A stretch of 64,000 nt of DNA from Primulina eburnea (taxonomy: Eukaryota; Streptophyta; Magnoliopsida; Lamiales; Gesneriaceae): positions 7,522,261 to 7,586,260 of the forward strand of contig NC_133114.1 of NCBI RefSeq assembly GCF_022965805.1. The letters are read 5' to 3'. The notes below the pieces were generated by a model, which was given only the letters and a program-made list of their open reading frames with translations, made no database searches and was not told the DNA's origin. A program made the translations under genes and the position numbers. Shown piece by piece: positions 11,281-22,117 of this stretch. The first letter of the stretch is position 1; the number at the start of each line of letters is the position of its first letter.

Positions 11281-11835
11281 AAGATATTGACCTTCAAGGT
11301 GCGATTGGTGGCAAAAGGATATACTCAAAGACAAGGAGTTGACTTTGAGGAAACCTTTTCCCCAGTCGCAATGTTCAAGTCCATAAGGATTTTGCTAGCC
11401 ATAGCTGCATGGTATGACTATGAGATATGGCAGATGGATGTCAAGACAGACTTTCTTAATGGGGATTTTAAGAAAGTTATTTACATGTCTTAACCTGAAG
11501 GGTTAACATCTATCGGAAGTGAGCATATGGTATGCAAACTTCAGAGATCTATTTATGATCTAAAGCAGGCATCTAGGAGTTGTAACCTCAGATTCGACAG
11601 TACAATCAAATAGTTTGATTTACTAAGAATCATGAGGAACCCTATGTGTATAAGAGGGTCAGTGGGAGTGTTGTGACATTCCTGGTGTTGTATGTTGATG
11701 ACATTCTACTCATTGGGAATGATGTAGGAATGTTGCAATCAACTAAGATATGGTTAGCGAGTAAGTTCTCGATGCACGACTTGGGTGAAGCATCTTTTGT
11801 ATTGGGAATACAAATCTATTGAGATAGATCGAGAA
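11281..11835 (+). pseudogene. J reverse transcriptase remnant
   Basis: Copia RT motifs: [20 protein letters not shown] (about 11297-11356), [13 protein letters not shown] (about 11428) and the catalytic YVDD at 11691-11702 in VLYVDDILLIGND. At least three stops and two frame changes lie between them. The fold would be RT (RVT_2), but no functional protein can be made. Confidence 0.8.
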
Positions 11836-12672
11836 GATTGCTTGGTCTCACCCAGTCCACATACATGATACCATCGTGAAGCGGTTCTCGATGGATGAGT
11901 CCATGAAAGGACATCTACCAATGTGTCATGGCGTGTCCCTATCCAAGTCTGTATCCCAAGACTGATGCAGAGATAGTGGCGATGACACGCATTCCGTATG
12001 CTTCGGCAATTGGTAGCATCATGTATGGGATGATATCTACACGTCTTGACGTGGCTTCCGCACTAAGTGTAGTGAGTAGATATCAATCGAACCCTGGTCT
12101 TCCACACTGAAAGCTGTGAAAGACATCCTCAAGTAGTTGAGAAGGACCAATAAGTTGTTCTTGGTCTATGGGGTGGAGAACTGAGATTGGAAGGCTATAC
12201 CGACTCTAGCTTCCAAAGCGATATCGATGACTCGAAGTCAACCTCTGGATTTGTATTCATGCTCAATGGTGCTGATGTCTCTTGGAAGAGTTCCAAGCAA
12301 GACAATATTACGGATTCCAGCACAGAGGCCGAATACATTGCTGCATCAGATGCAGCAAGGGAGGCTGTTTGGATAAGGAATTTCGTCTAAGAGTTAGACG
12401 TCATTCCTAATGAAGTTGCTCCTATCATGGTGTTGTGTGACAACACGGGAGCTATAGCTCAAGCAAAGGAGCCTAGGTCTCATCAGAAATCCAAACTAGT
12501 ATTGAGAAAGTACCACATCCTCGGAGAGAGTGTGGAAAGTAGAGAAGTGTCTTTTGACACAGTCGGCTCCGCAGATAATGTTGTTGATCCACTAGCTAAG
12601 CCTTTACCTGGACCATTATTCGACAAGCATCGCGAATCAATGGGTTTAAAGCATATGGGTAGTTGGCTCTAG
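11836..12672 (+). pseudogene. J connection and RNase H remnant
   Basis: Open stretches at 11928-12110 (RIPYASAIGSIMYGMISTR), 12187-12390 ([23 protein letters not shown]) and 12427-12672 (LCDNTGAIAQAKEP) reproduce the copia connection domain and RNase H with its Asp/Glu/Asp residues. Single stops separate them. The final WL followed by TAG at 12670-12672 is the usual end of a copia polyprotein, just before the polypurine tract. Confidence 0.8.
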
Positions 12673-12675
12673 TGC

Positions 12676-12686
12676 AAGTGGGAGAT
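12676..12686 (+). promoter_or_regulatory. J polypurine tract
   Basis: AAGTGGGAGAT lies directly before the TGTTAG LTR start and is the expected plus-strand primer site. Confidence 0.75.
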
Positions 12687-13225
12687 TGTTAGAGTAGGTG
12701 CCCGTCGAGCCAAGTGTTGGCCGAGTGTTCACAATGAAACTCTATGTATAAGCAATCTTTATTTTAATAATATTTGAAATTATTAGTATGGCACATCTTT
12801 ATCTGTATATCCATGCTAGTTGCATAGATAAAGCCCTTGAATATACAAATAGTAGAAATAATATGAGATACTCATATGATGAGTATCATGAAACTCATAT
12901 TTGTAATACTGTATATTCTAAACGGTTCCTAGTCGATTCAGCCGCCACTAAGAAGGATATAGGCCGCTCGAGTTAGAGACTAGTATCTGCGATGTGAGTA
13001 CCATGTTTCATTGGTAGGGGACATTGTGATGTCCGAGCATGCAGATAGGTGCTCCTGGTAGAGTGCACTGAACAACCCTCCATTAAAGGACTTTCCAAGT
13101 GGTTCTCACTTATCGAGTGGAAAAGTCCTGGTTTATGGTTGTACACCATTAGTCCTTATGACCCGGGACAACATTGAGACTCTATGTGCTAGAATTACAC
13201 TTTGACTTGTTTACCGACTCTCATG
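12687..13225 (+). repeat. J 3' LTR, truncated by gap
   Basis: It starts TGTTAGAGTAGGTGCCC. It matches the reverse LTR K (35273 leftwards to about 34738) almost continuously, and R2 (4413 leftwards) more distantly. Only the first 539 bp are present; the remainder is lost at the gap. The ORF at 12788-12976 is LTR sequence. Confidence 0.85.
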
Positions 13226-13325
13226 NNNNNNNNNNNNNNNNNNNNNNNNNNNNNNNNNNNNNNNNNNNNNNNNNNNNNNNNNNNNNNNNNNNNNNNNNNN
13301 NNNNNNNNNNNNNNNNNNNNNNNNN
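13226..13325. other. Assembly gap (100 N)
   Basis: Exactly 100 N, the size commonly used for a gap of unknown length. It separates the J LTR from gypsy remnant C, so J and C may not be truly adjacent. Confidence 1.
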
Positions 13326-13693
13326 GTGCTATTAAACGCAGACATGAAGATGTACAAATATGATATACTACTGAGATTCTGTCAGAAAAGTGATTAGATT
13401 ACACGGAGTGTTGAGAGTTGAGTATATTAGACCGTGATTTTTGTTGATTATTGCCCGTTGGGCAGAATGTACCGTAAGAGTTGGATACTAGATAATATCT
13501 GAATACTGAATAGTATTCACTACCTGACAGACAGTCAGAGGGGATTATCCGGATTTCAGAACATATGCTTAGAGTTATAGTGCTTGGTTTAACACTAATT
13601 GGTAGGATTTCTTGCCATGTTGTGAGTTTTCATACCACAACAGTTATCAGATGAGTATGAGAAGGGTACCATTGGAGACGTGGTACGTTAAGA
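13326..13693 (+). pseudogene. C: decayed gypsy pol (integrase), left part
   Basis: Stop-ridden sequence that aligns in order with the integrase of element A. The stretch near 13595-13693 corresponds to A at about 30590-30680 (the region around the [10 protein letters not shown] motif). The last five bases, TAAGA, are the left TSD of element B, and C resumes at 21061. Confidence 0.75.
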
Positions 13694-13830
13694 TGTAAGG
13701 CCCGAGATGTTATTACAGTAATTTGAGATTAATCTGAAATGATTATAGACAGAACGGATTAGCTGGAGAAAAGTAATGCCAAGATTTTAAGTCGATATTA
13801 ATGAAATTGTGAAGAGGAGGCCGAAGCCTC

Positions 13831-13986
13831 ACCGCACCTGCGGTGTTAACAGGGACCGCCCCCGCGGTGCAGTACCGCACCCGCGGTCTTGACATGTACC
13901 GCACCCGCGGTCATGCAATTTCAGAAAAGATAAGATTGTCGAACCATGAGCGCACCCGCGGTCTTACACCTACCGCACCCGCGGTG
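13831..13986. repeat. CCGCACCCGCGGT array in B 5' LTR
   Basis: Six copies or near copies of a 13-bp motif containing the CCGCGG-like palindrome, unevenly spaced and ending about 50 bp before the TATA-like box. The 3' LTR carries the same array at 19147-19302. The position suggests a promoter-proximal element of the LTR; function is not shown. Confidence 0.8.
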
Positions 13987-14807
13987 CGACGTGTTGTGCG
14001 AAAAATGGTGACACCTCTTAGCTTGCATGCACGAGTATATATATGCACGAATCCTTCGAAAAAGCATTAGAAAATTCAGAGAAAGGGTCGAATCTTTGGC
14101 ACAGAAAATCCTTACGCCTTTTGCGAGAAATCCGTCCGTCTGATTTTAAATCTGACTTCAGTATCGAGTTCCTAGCAACGTAGGCTACAACTGGACGTAA
14201 GTTTTACTACGTTTTGACATGCTTTGGAATTATGATATTGTCAGAATTGAATGGAACTCATATATGTTGTTCTTGACGTATTAGACATCATAGAATCGAT
14301 GTCAGATTAAGAAACAGACTGATTATGGAATTGTTATGATTTTTGGAATCAAGTGATATCAGAATTGAGTTGTTATTGAGTATGAGATATTAGAATTAAT
14401 ATCTGATTGATATGGTATTGTTGGGTATATTGATATTATACAGTTATGCCATCGATATTGAATTAGATTGAGTATGGAGCAGGACAGATTTAAATCGAGT
14501 AGTGTATTGATATTATACTCCTCAATATTGTTCTTGTCAGACTGAGTATTGACAGGCTTTGAGTTCGAGACTTCGACAGAGCCAGAGTATCAGAAAGAAA
14601 GGTATAAATTAATGTTGAGTTGGGATTGCACAACTCGAGTGAGGTTTGACTCGAGTTTCCCTAAATCACATACGTTTACTTATTGCATTGATATTTGCAA
14701 TTGATCAGACTTATGATTGTAGTCTATTGATTTATAGCTACTGTGTGATAAGATTGATATTTGTAGCCTATTGATTTATAGCTACTGCATGTAATGACTG
14801 CTGATTC

Positions 14808-15051
14808 GCTAGTCATTGACTGATTTGCTTAGATACTGACTGTATGTATTGATTACTGAGTCGTTGAGTCATAGGCTGATTCGCCTAGTCACCGGCTGAT
14901 TCGTCGGGTTATAGACTGATTCGTCTAAACTTAAGCTGATTCGCTTAATTACAGGCTGATTCGTCTGGTTATTGGCTGATTCGCCTAATTACCGGCTGAT
15001 TCGTCGGGTTATTGACTGAGTCGTCAATTCTGTGGCTGATTCGCCCATACA
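14808..15051. repeat. ~22-bp minisatellite in B 5' LTR
   Basis: Roughly a dozen degenerate units built on GCTGATTCGYC, alternating with short spacers, downstream of the transcription start region. The same unit in reverse (GCGAATCAGC) occurs in the LTRs of element F, with different copy number in its two LTRs. Confidence 0.8.
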
Positions 15052-15390
15052 CTGATATAAGAATTATATCGATGCCGTTTAGGGATTGATTCATTCCTAT
15101 CGACTGAGATTCGATATAATACCTATATTCAGACATCGGGATCCCTAGGATAGAGTTGAGTCGAGTTTGAGACGACGCGTCAGTGGAGTCGAGTCCGAGA
15201 CGACGCGTCGGTTGAGTGGAGTCTGATATGACATGTTGATTTACATTGTTTATGCCATTCATGATTATTGAATGTTTGATATGAATTTATGTTTCTGATT
15301 TGAGACATGTTATGAATACTTCTTATATGCTTTCGTATATGCTTTTATATGACTGCATGTTTACATTATTTATACTGGGATATTTATATC

Positions 15391-15461
15391 TCACCAGAGT
15401 TATCCGGCTGTTGTCTTGTTTTGTATGTGTGCATGACAACAGGTGGGGCTGGATCAGGGTC
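15391..15461 (+). promoter_or_regulatory. Conserved LTR hairpin block (B)
   Basis: CTGTTGTC at 15408-15415 pairs with GACAACAG at 15435-15442 across a 19-nt loop, followed by GTGGGGCTGGATCAGGGTC. The block recurs in A, D, E, F and H LTRs, which otherwise differ strongly. It may act in the RNA leader or at the 3' end; role unknown. Confidence 0.65.
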
Positions 15462-15748
15462 AAGAAGAGGATGAGAGATGACGAGTTTAGCGTGGTGATT
15501 CCGGACTTGGTAGAGATAGGGTTAGACACTTGATATTAGTTGTTAAACCCTAGTTGAATAAATGTATGTTGTACATGACTTGTACTTTTATACTGAGATG
15601 TATATTCATGTTTAATATGTAATTTGAGTAACTTACATTACGTTTCCGCTTTGTATTTGGAAAAAAAAATTAGACCCTGTTTTATAATTGATTAATTAGT
15701 CCCAAATATGATTAAGAACTTGATTAGCGTCCGGGTCCCCACAACAGG

Positions 15749-15760
15749 TGGTATCAGAGC
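15749..15760 (+). promoter_or_regulatory. B primer binding site
   Basis: TGGTATCAGAGC, five bases after the LTR end, matches the initiator-Met tRNA-type PBS. Confidence 0.9.
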
Positions 15761-16031
15761 TGTAGGTACTAGAACTGTAGATTCTTGAGATTGAGATAAA
15801 AAAGGCTAGTGAGCGGGGTAGATTGAGTTTTCTTTCCTTGCTTGTGATTTCTAGCATGACTTGCTGCGTTATATGATACATATTACTTGATTTATCTGAT
15901 TTGATTTTGTAATATGTATTATGGGGAACGAATCTGAATTGATTCTCGATCAGCAGTAAGATGATCGGGAGGAGAGACTGAATTGAAACAGATGTGTTGG
16001 ATTGGATTACTAATCCTTTTGAGTTTCAGAT

Positions 16032-17141
16032 ATGCCTCCTAGACGAATCCCAGAACATGGTAGTACATCGAATCCTCCAATGGATGTAACACCGACTCCA
16101 ATGGAAACCTTTGTGAAAAGGTTTCAGTCATTCAAACCACCCACTCTGAAAGGTACTGAGACATCAGTCGCGTGTGAGAGTTGGTTAGGTAGCATTGAGT
16201 TGTTGTTTGATTCACTGGAGTACAGTGATGAGCGCCGGATTAAATTGATTGGGCACCAGTTGCTGGATGTTGCACAAAGCTGGTGGGTTACAATGAAGAG
16301 GGCCTTGGAGCAACGAGGTACGATTATTACTTGGGATGTATTTAAAACTGAGTTTTATCAGAGATTTTTCCCAATATCGTACAGAAAGGACAAGGGGGCG
16401 GAGTTTGCCAATTTGAGACAGGTTCAGCTGAACATTGAAGAATATGTGACCAAGTTCTCGACCTTGTTGAAGTTTGCTCCACATGTGGCTGGAAATGACG
16501 AAGCCGTTGCCGATCAGTTCATCAATGGCTTGAATCCCGATATTTTTACATTGGTGAACACAGGGCGACCCAATAACTTTGCTGATGCCATGAATAGAGC
16601 AAAGGGCGCTGAAGCGGGCCTGATAAGGCAGAGAGGAGCTGAATTTGTTCCTCCAGTGTCGAGACCACAACAACCACTTCCCCGATTCGAGAGTGGTAGT
16701 AGCAGTGGTGGAACGAAAGATTTTCTGAAAGCTAGAGGAAAGCAATTTAAGAAGTCTGGCGGCAGTTCTTCTAGCTCTAGTGGTTCTCAGCAGAGTTATA
16801 CCGGCGTTTACTGCGGAAATTGTGGAGGGAGACATTTCACTGAGCAATGCCAAGGAGTACTTGGTAGCTGCCACTTCTGCAAGCAACAGGGACATTTTTC
16901 TAGAGTGTGTCCACAGAGGGGTTCCCAAAGATCCCAGGGAACCGAAGCATCTGGATCAGCGGCCCAGTGGAGTAGACGATCAGCTGCCGTTCCTTCATTT
17001 CAGCCAGCACCATCTCAGTCACAGCAGAGGCCAGGAGGAAGCCAGACAGTGGGCCAGCCTCCTAGACAGCAGGCCAGAGTATTTGCTTTGACCGAGGAGC
17101 AGGCTCAGGAAGCACCAGATGATGATGTTGCAGGTAACTGA
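16032..17141 (+). CDS. gag: B Gag protein (Ty3/gypsy, Tekay-like), complete
   Basis: Capsid/nucleocapsid precursor of 369 residues with a true ATG (MPPRRIPEHG). The capsid region holds TPMETFVKRFQSF (about residues 21-33), then the retrotransposon gag core with [33 protein letters not shown] and [17 protein letters not shown]. Then come a Ser-rich linker and two Cys clusters: CGNCGGRHFTEQC and the zinc knuckle CHFCKQQGHFSRVC (about 280-293). It ends AGN-stop: where A has a Cys codon leading into protease, B has TGA, so Gag is released as a separate protein. The frame is fully open although the adjoining pol is wrecked, which suggests selection on Gag or recent copying. The long antisense frame at 16212-16928 is a shadow. 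Confidence 0.85.
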   Translation: MPPRRIPEHGSTSNPPMDVTPTPMETFVKRFQSFKPPTLKGTETSVACESWLGSIELLFDSLEYSDERRIKLIGHQLLDVAQSWWVTMKRALEQRGTIITWDVFKTEFYQRFFPISYRKDKGAEFANLRQVQLNIEEYVTKFSTLLKFAPHVAGNDEAVADQFINGLNPDIFTLVNTGRPNNFADAMNRAKGAEAGLIRQRGAEFVPPVSRPQQPLPRFESGSSSGGTKDFLKARGKQFKKSGGSSSSSSGSQQSYTGVYCGNCGGRHFTEQCQGVLGSCHFCKQQGHFSRVCPQRGSQRSQGTEASGSAAQWSRRSAAVPSFQPAPSQSQQRPGGSQTVGQPPRQQARVFALTEEQAQEAPDDDVAGN

Positions 17142-18995
17142 TTTGTTTGATTATCCTGCATATGTATTGAGGGATATCGGTGCTTCACATGCTTTTAGTT
17201 CTGAGAGATTTGCATTGATGTATGCATTATTTGTTGAGTCTTTATTTACTGTAGTAGTGTTTCTTTCCTTGAGAAAAGATCTTGTATCAGTGATTTCTGT
17301 TAGATCTTGTATACTACAGTAGGATGAGAATGAGATCGAGTTAGATCGTGTGGTAGCTTGCATTGTACTGGTGTTCTATGATTTTAGAACTGCATTACTG
17401 ATATTGATATGCTGATCAAGTACATAACTACCATAGATTAATTCCAGAAGATGGTGAGAATTACACCTGAGATGATCAAGAAATGAATATTGTACGATAA
17501 GAATTCTAGACTGAGAATTCCTTTGATATTCGTACTAGCTATGACTCGATTATTACAGAAAGGAGCAGAATGACTCCTTATGTATTCAGTCATTGGCTGA
17601 TTTACCAATGATAAGAAAGTTCTCGATGTTTTCTCTGATAAGACTTCAGATCTGATTCCAATCAGAGAGATTGATTTTAGTCTTGAACTGATCTTAGAAA
17701 TTGTTGAAATTTTGAATCCTGATTGAGAAAGATAGTAGACAATCAAGATTATATTGTACAGTCCGAACCAGAGTTGATTTCGAATCGATAGCAGTTTAAA
17801 AAGCTGATTAGAATATTTAGAACTCAATATCGATAGTCAGAACAGAGTGTCGATCAGAGTAACAGATACGTGATTTTGTATTTTGTATGAGATTGATTAT
17901 TCTGTGATGCCAGATTTGTCAGAATTGTACAGCAAAGATTGATAGTGATAGTTAGAGCCGAATACCAGGTAGGTATTTCCTCTTTAATTTATGTTATTAA
18001 CTGATTTGTGTATATCAAATAGTTCGAATCAGAAATGACAGATATTGTCAGAAACTTACAGTCGGGGATTTAGTGTTCAGTCTGATGATTGCGACTGTAT
18101 TGTATTCGAACAGATAGTGGTGATATAGACAGATGAGATCAGTTATAACAGAAATGTATTGAAATGTTGGCAGAAATTGTACTGATATGTCTAAATTGCT
18201 AACAGAAAAGATAGAAATCAGAAGATTATTACAGATTTTGTATAGTTCTGAACAGAAATGGGAGTACATTTCTATGGCTTTCGTAATGAAATTACCGCCA
18301 TTTTCTTTAGATTATGAGATGATATGATTATGATTGACAGATTATTCAATCTATATCTATCAGTTTGTACCAGATTACGTACAAACAGAACCAGATGACA
18401 TAGATCAATGTCAAAGAAATAGTCAGATTGACGAGAATGCAAGAATTAGATGATATCAGATTGTGATTTTGACGGAGTTGTACTTGTGATAGATTATATC
18501 ATAAGCTCTCTTGTGCAGATTTATTACAGATTGACAGATAGTCAGAATAGATTACCAGATATTGACAGATAATTGTAGAGCTTTGGTACTGGATGTTAGT
18601 ACTAGTTGATATAGATTATTGTCATGACATGATTGATTGTATGACAGTAGCTAGCAAGATAGTTCAGAATGGACAGATTTAAGAAACCAACGTTGGATAA
18701 TAACGATTGGTAATTGAAGATGAAGATTGATTATGTTCTAGATTGGGATAAACAGATAGGATAACAACTACAGATGGTATTGTTTTGTTATAGATTGTAG
18801 ATTGGCATATACGGATGATGTATAGCCAGTGTTGCGAGATTGACTTTATCAGAGCTAGTTGAAGAGATAGAATTTGATATGAGATTGAAATTTCAGAACA
18901 GATTCATTGAGATGAGTTTTTAATTTAAACTCTGTATACATTTCTTCTGATAATCTGAAGTGATTACTTGCGAGTTCGAGGACGAACTCAGATCT
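17142..18995 (+). pseudogene. B decayed pol
   Basis: Fragments still align in order with A. Near 17171-17200 the protease site reads DIGASHAF in place of DTGASHTF, keeping Asp but losing Thr. A linker remnant before RT lies near 17650-17720 (similar to PVREVDFS of A). The sequence then jumps to integrase remnants at about 17860-18860, so RT and RNase H are missing. Stops are frequent in all frames. The composition is rich in A, G and T with few C, as expected from C-to-T change at methylated sites (inference). The same decayed sequence is recognisable in E and F. Confidence 0.8.
18972..18989 (+). promoter_or_regulatory. Stem-loop before the B polypurine tract
   Basis: GAGTTCG, loop AGGA, CGAACTC: a perfect 7-bp stem ending seven bases before the polypurine tract. 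Confidence 0.7.
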
Positions 18996-19009
18996 AAGAG
19001 GGGGAGAAA
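18996..19009 (+). promoter_or_regulatory. B polypurine tract
   Basis: AAGAGGGGGAGAAA directly precedes the 3' LTR. Confidence 0.9.
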
Positions 19010-21060
19010 TGTAAGGCCCGAGATGTTATTACAGTAATTTGAGATTAATCTGAAATGATTATAGACAGAACGGATTAGCTGGAGAAAAGTAATGCCAAGA
19101 TTTTAAGTCGATATTAATGAAATTGTGAAGAGGAGGCCGAAGCCTCACCGCACCTGCGGTGTTAACAGGGACCGCCCCCACGGTGCAGTACCGCACCCGC
19201 GGTCTTGACATGTACCGCACCCGCAGTCATGCAATTTCAGAAAAGATAAGATTGTCGAACCATGAGCGCACCCGCGGTCTTACACCTACCGCACCCGCGG
19301 TGCGACATGTTGTGCGAAAAATGGTGACACCTCTTAGCTTGCATGCACGAGTATATATATGCACGAATCCTTCGAAAAAGCATTAGAAAATTCAGAGAAA
19401 GGGTCGAATATTTGGCACAGAAAATCCTTACGCCTTTTGCGAGAAATCCGTCCGTCTGATTTTAAATCTGACTTCAGTATCGAGTTCCTAGCAACGTAGG
19501 CTACAACTGGACGTAAGTTTTACTACGTTTTGACATGCTTTGGAATTATGATATTGTCAGAATTGAATGGAACTCATATATGTTGTTCTTGACGTATTAG
19601 ACATCATAGAATCGAAGTCAGATTAAGAAACAGACTGATTATGGAATTGTTATGATTTTTGGAATCAAGTGATATCAGAATTGAGTTGTTATTGAGTATG
19701 AGATATTAGAATTAATATCTGATTGATATGGTATTGTTGGGTATATTGATATTATACCGTTATGCCATCGATATTGAATTAGATTGAGTATGGAGCAGGA
19801 CAGATATAATTCGAGTGGTGTATTGATATTATACTCCTCAATATTGTTCTTGTCAGACTGAGTATTGACAGGCTTTGAGTTCGAGACTTCGACAGAGCCA
19901 GAGTATCAGAAAGAAAGGTATAAATTAATGTTGAGTTGGGATTGCACAACTCGAGTGAGGTTTGACTCGAGTTTCCCTAAATCACATACGTTTACTTATT
20001 GTATTGATATTTGCAATTGATCCGACTTATGATTGTAGTCTATTGATTTATAGCTACTGTGTGATAAGATTGATATTTGTAGCCTATTGATTTATAGCTA
20101 CTGCATGTAATGACTGCTGATTCGCTAGTCATTGACTGATTTGCTTAGATACTGACTGTATGTATTGATTACTGAGTCGTTGAGTCATAGGCTGATTCGC
20201 CTAGTCACCGGCTGATTCGTCGGGTTATAGACTGATTCGTCTAAACTTAAGCTGATTCGCTTAATTACAGGCTGATTCGTCTGGTTATTGGCTGATTCGC
20301 CTAATTACCGGCTGATTCGTCGGGTTATTGACTGAGTCGTCAATTCTGTGGCTGATTCGCCCAGACACTGATATAAGAATTATATCGATGCCGTTTAGGG
20401 ATTGATTCATTCCTATCGACTGAGATTCGATATAATACCTATATTCAGACATCGGGATCCATAGGATAGAGTTGAGTCGAGTTTGAGACGACGCGTCAGT
20501 GGAGTCGAGTCCGAGACGACGCGTCGGTTGAGTGGAGTCTGATATGACATGTTGATTTACATTGTTTATGCCATTCATGATTATTGAATGTTTGATATGA
20601 ATTTATGTTTCTGATTTGAGACATGTTATGAATACTTCTTATATGCTTTCGTATATGCTTTTATATGACTGCATGTTTACATTGTTTATACTGGGATATT
20701 TATATCTCACCGGAGTTATCCGGCTGTTGTCTTGTTTTGTATGTGTGCATGACAACAGGTGGGGCTGGATCAGGGTCAAGAAGAGGATGAGAGATGACGA
20801 GTTTAGCGTGGTGATTCCGGACTTGGTAGAGATAGGGTTAGACACTTGATATTAGTTGTTAAACCCTAGTTGAATAAATGTATGTTGTACATGACTTGTA
20901 CTTTTATACTGAGATGTATATTCATGTTTAATATGTAATTTGAGTAACTTACATTACGTTTCCGCTTTGTATTTGGAAAAAAAAAATTAGAATCTGTTTT
21001 ATAATTGATTAATTAGTCCCAAATATGATTAAGAACTTGATTAGCGTCCGGGTCCCCACA
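19010..21060 (+). repeat. B 3' LTR
   Basis: Same sequence as 13694-15743 apart from about 17-18 substitutions and one extra A in an A-run. It includes the palindrome array (19147-19302), TATA region, minisatellite and hairpin block. It ends GGGTCCCCACA, followed by the right TSD TAAGA. Confidence 0.92.
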
Positions 21061-21517
21061 TAAGAAGTACAAATTTCCTCTTTATTGACTTGATATCTCT
21101 GAGATTCCTGAGATCAGACCTGACATGATCAGAGATATGATTGAAAAAGTGAAGCTAATTCAGAATAAAATGAAAACAGCTCATGATAAACAGATTGAAT
21201 ATGCCAACGTCGGACGATGACTGTTGGTATTTGAGACCAAAGATCGAATATATCTTTGATTGACATAAACAGACTTAATAACAGCTGATGGTGTTGAGCT
21301 GTTACGAATTGTTAGTCGGGTATATATAGATGTTGTATAACCAGTATTGCGAGATTGACTTTATCAGAGCTATTTCCAGAAATAGAACTTGATATGAGAT
21401 TGAAATTTCAGAACAGATTCATTGAGATGAGTTTCTGATTGAAACTCTGTATACATTTCTTCTGACATATCTGAGATATCTGTATACATTCATTGAGATA
21501 AGTTTCTGATTGAAACT
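21061..21517 (+). pseudogene. C: decayed gypsy pol (integrase end), right part
   Basis: Continues C after element B. It aligns with A from about 30680: LDISEIPEIRPDMIREMIEK matches [20 protein letters not shown]. Removing B and one TSD copy restores a continuous alignment across the junction. Stops are frequent. It ends short of the purine tract; the last 100 bp contain a degenerate direct repeat (copies near 21418 and 21489), and the sequence then changes to the reverse gag of D through a 4-bp overlap, CTGT. Confidence 0.8.
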
Positions 21518-22117
21518 CTGTCTCATCAGACCGGCTTCGGCTCCTTTGGCTCTATTCAAAGCATCGGTAAAGTTATTCGGTCTTCCCGTGTTTACCAAGG
21601 TGAATATTTCCGGATTCAGGCCGTTTATAAATTGATCCGCCACGGCCTCGTCATGATCCGCCACATGTGGAGCAAAGCGCAACAGTGAAGAGAACTTGGA
21701 CACGTATTCCTCGATGTTAAGTTGGCCCTGTCTCAAGTTCGCAAACTCGGCTCCCTTGTCCTTCCTGTATGACACTGGAAAGAACCTCTGAAAGAATTCA
21801 GTTCTAAATACACTCCAGGTAATAATCGTACCTCGGTGTTCCAATGCCCTCTTTGTGTTGATCCACCAGTTCTTGGCAATGTCATGCAATTGGTGTCCTA
21901 TCAGTTTCACCCTCTTCTCATCAGTGTATTCCAACGAATCAAACATCATTTCAATATCATCCAGCCAACTTTCACAATCCACTGAATTTTCGGTTCCTTT
22001 CAACGTGGGTGGATGGAAAGACTGAAATCTTTTCAACAGTGTCTCCATTGGAGTGGCTGTAACGTCCATGGGAGGGTTCGATGTACTACCCTGTTCCGGT
22101 ACTCTTCTCGGAGGCAT
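21518..22117 (-). pseudogene. gag: D gag fragment (gypsy), C-terminus missing
   Basis: Starts at a true ATG (MPPRRVPEQG) and runs about 200 residues through [18 protein letters not shown], the capsid core ([20 protein letters not shown]) and [17 protein letters not shown] to [13 protein letters not shown]. It is then cut at the junction with C, before the linker and zinc knuckle; the 32 codons that follow are foreign. No internal stop, but no complete Gag can be made. Confidence 0.85.

Larger units (their letters stand above)
7897..13225 (+). mobile_element. J: decayed Ty1/copia element, 5' truncated
   Basis: In order: leader, gag, protease, degraded pre-integrase segment, RT, RNase H, purine tract and 3' LTR. 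This order, with integrase before RT, is Ty1/copia. There is no 5' LTR or PBS; the leader begins directly at the edge of array T1. The integrase core is almost wholly deleted, and stops or frameshifts break every domain. The 3' LTR is cut by the gap at 13226. The element cannot be autonomous. Confidence 0.85.
13694..15743 (+). repeat. B 5' LTR
   Basis: Starts TGTAAGGCCCGAGATG and ends GGGTCCCCACA. Internal landmarks: palindromic GC array 13831-13986, TATA-like TATATATATG at 14035-14044, a minisatellite at about 14808-15051, and the conserved hairpin block at 15391-15461. The small ORFs 13843-14070, 15300-15533 and their antisense partners are LTR sequence, not genes. Confidence 0.92.
13694..21060 (+). 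mobile_element. B: non-autonomous Ty3/gypsy element (intact gag, decayed pol)
   Basis: Two LTRs of about 2050 bp (13694-15743 and 19010-21060), a PBS and a purine tract, with a perfect TSD TAAGA (13689-13693 and 21061-21065). By eye I count about 17-18 substitutions between the LTRs, under 1%, so the insertion is fairly recent. The internal region is only 3.27 kb, against 4.88 kb in A. Gag is open end to end. Protease is damaged, RT and RNase H are essentially missing, and integrase is stop-ridden. Recent insertion together with an old-looking pol points to transposition using proteins from another element. Confidence 0.9.

Noticed and set aside
14808..15051. CRISPR-like array (regular 22-bp repeats with spacers)
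   Set aside because: Repeats are degenerate, spacers are short and similar, it lies inside an LTR and is duplicated in the other LTR, and the DNA is plant nuclear.
15300..15533. 77-codon frame in B LTR, repeated at 20616-20849 and with relatives in other LTRs
   Set aside because: Similarity follows the conserved nucleotide hairpin block; the reading frame and ends are not conserved between families.
16212..16928. 238-codon antisense frame opposite B gag
   Set aside because: Shadow of the gag frame; similar antisense frames (50965-51423, 61766-62146) occur opposite other gag copies without conserved domains.
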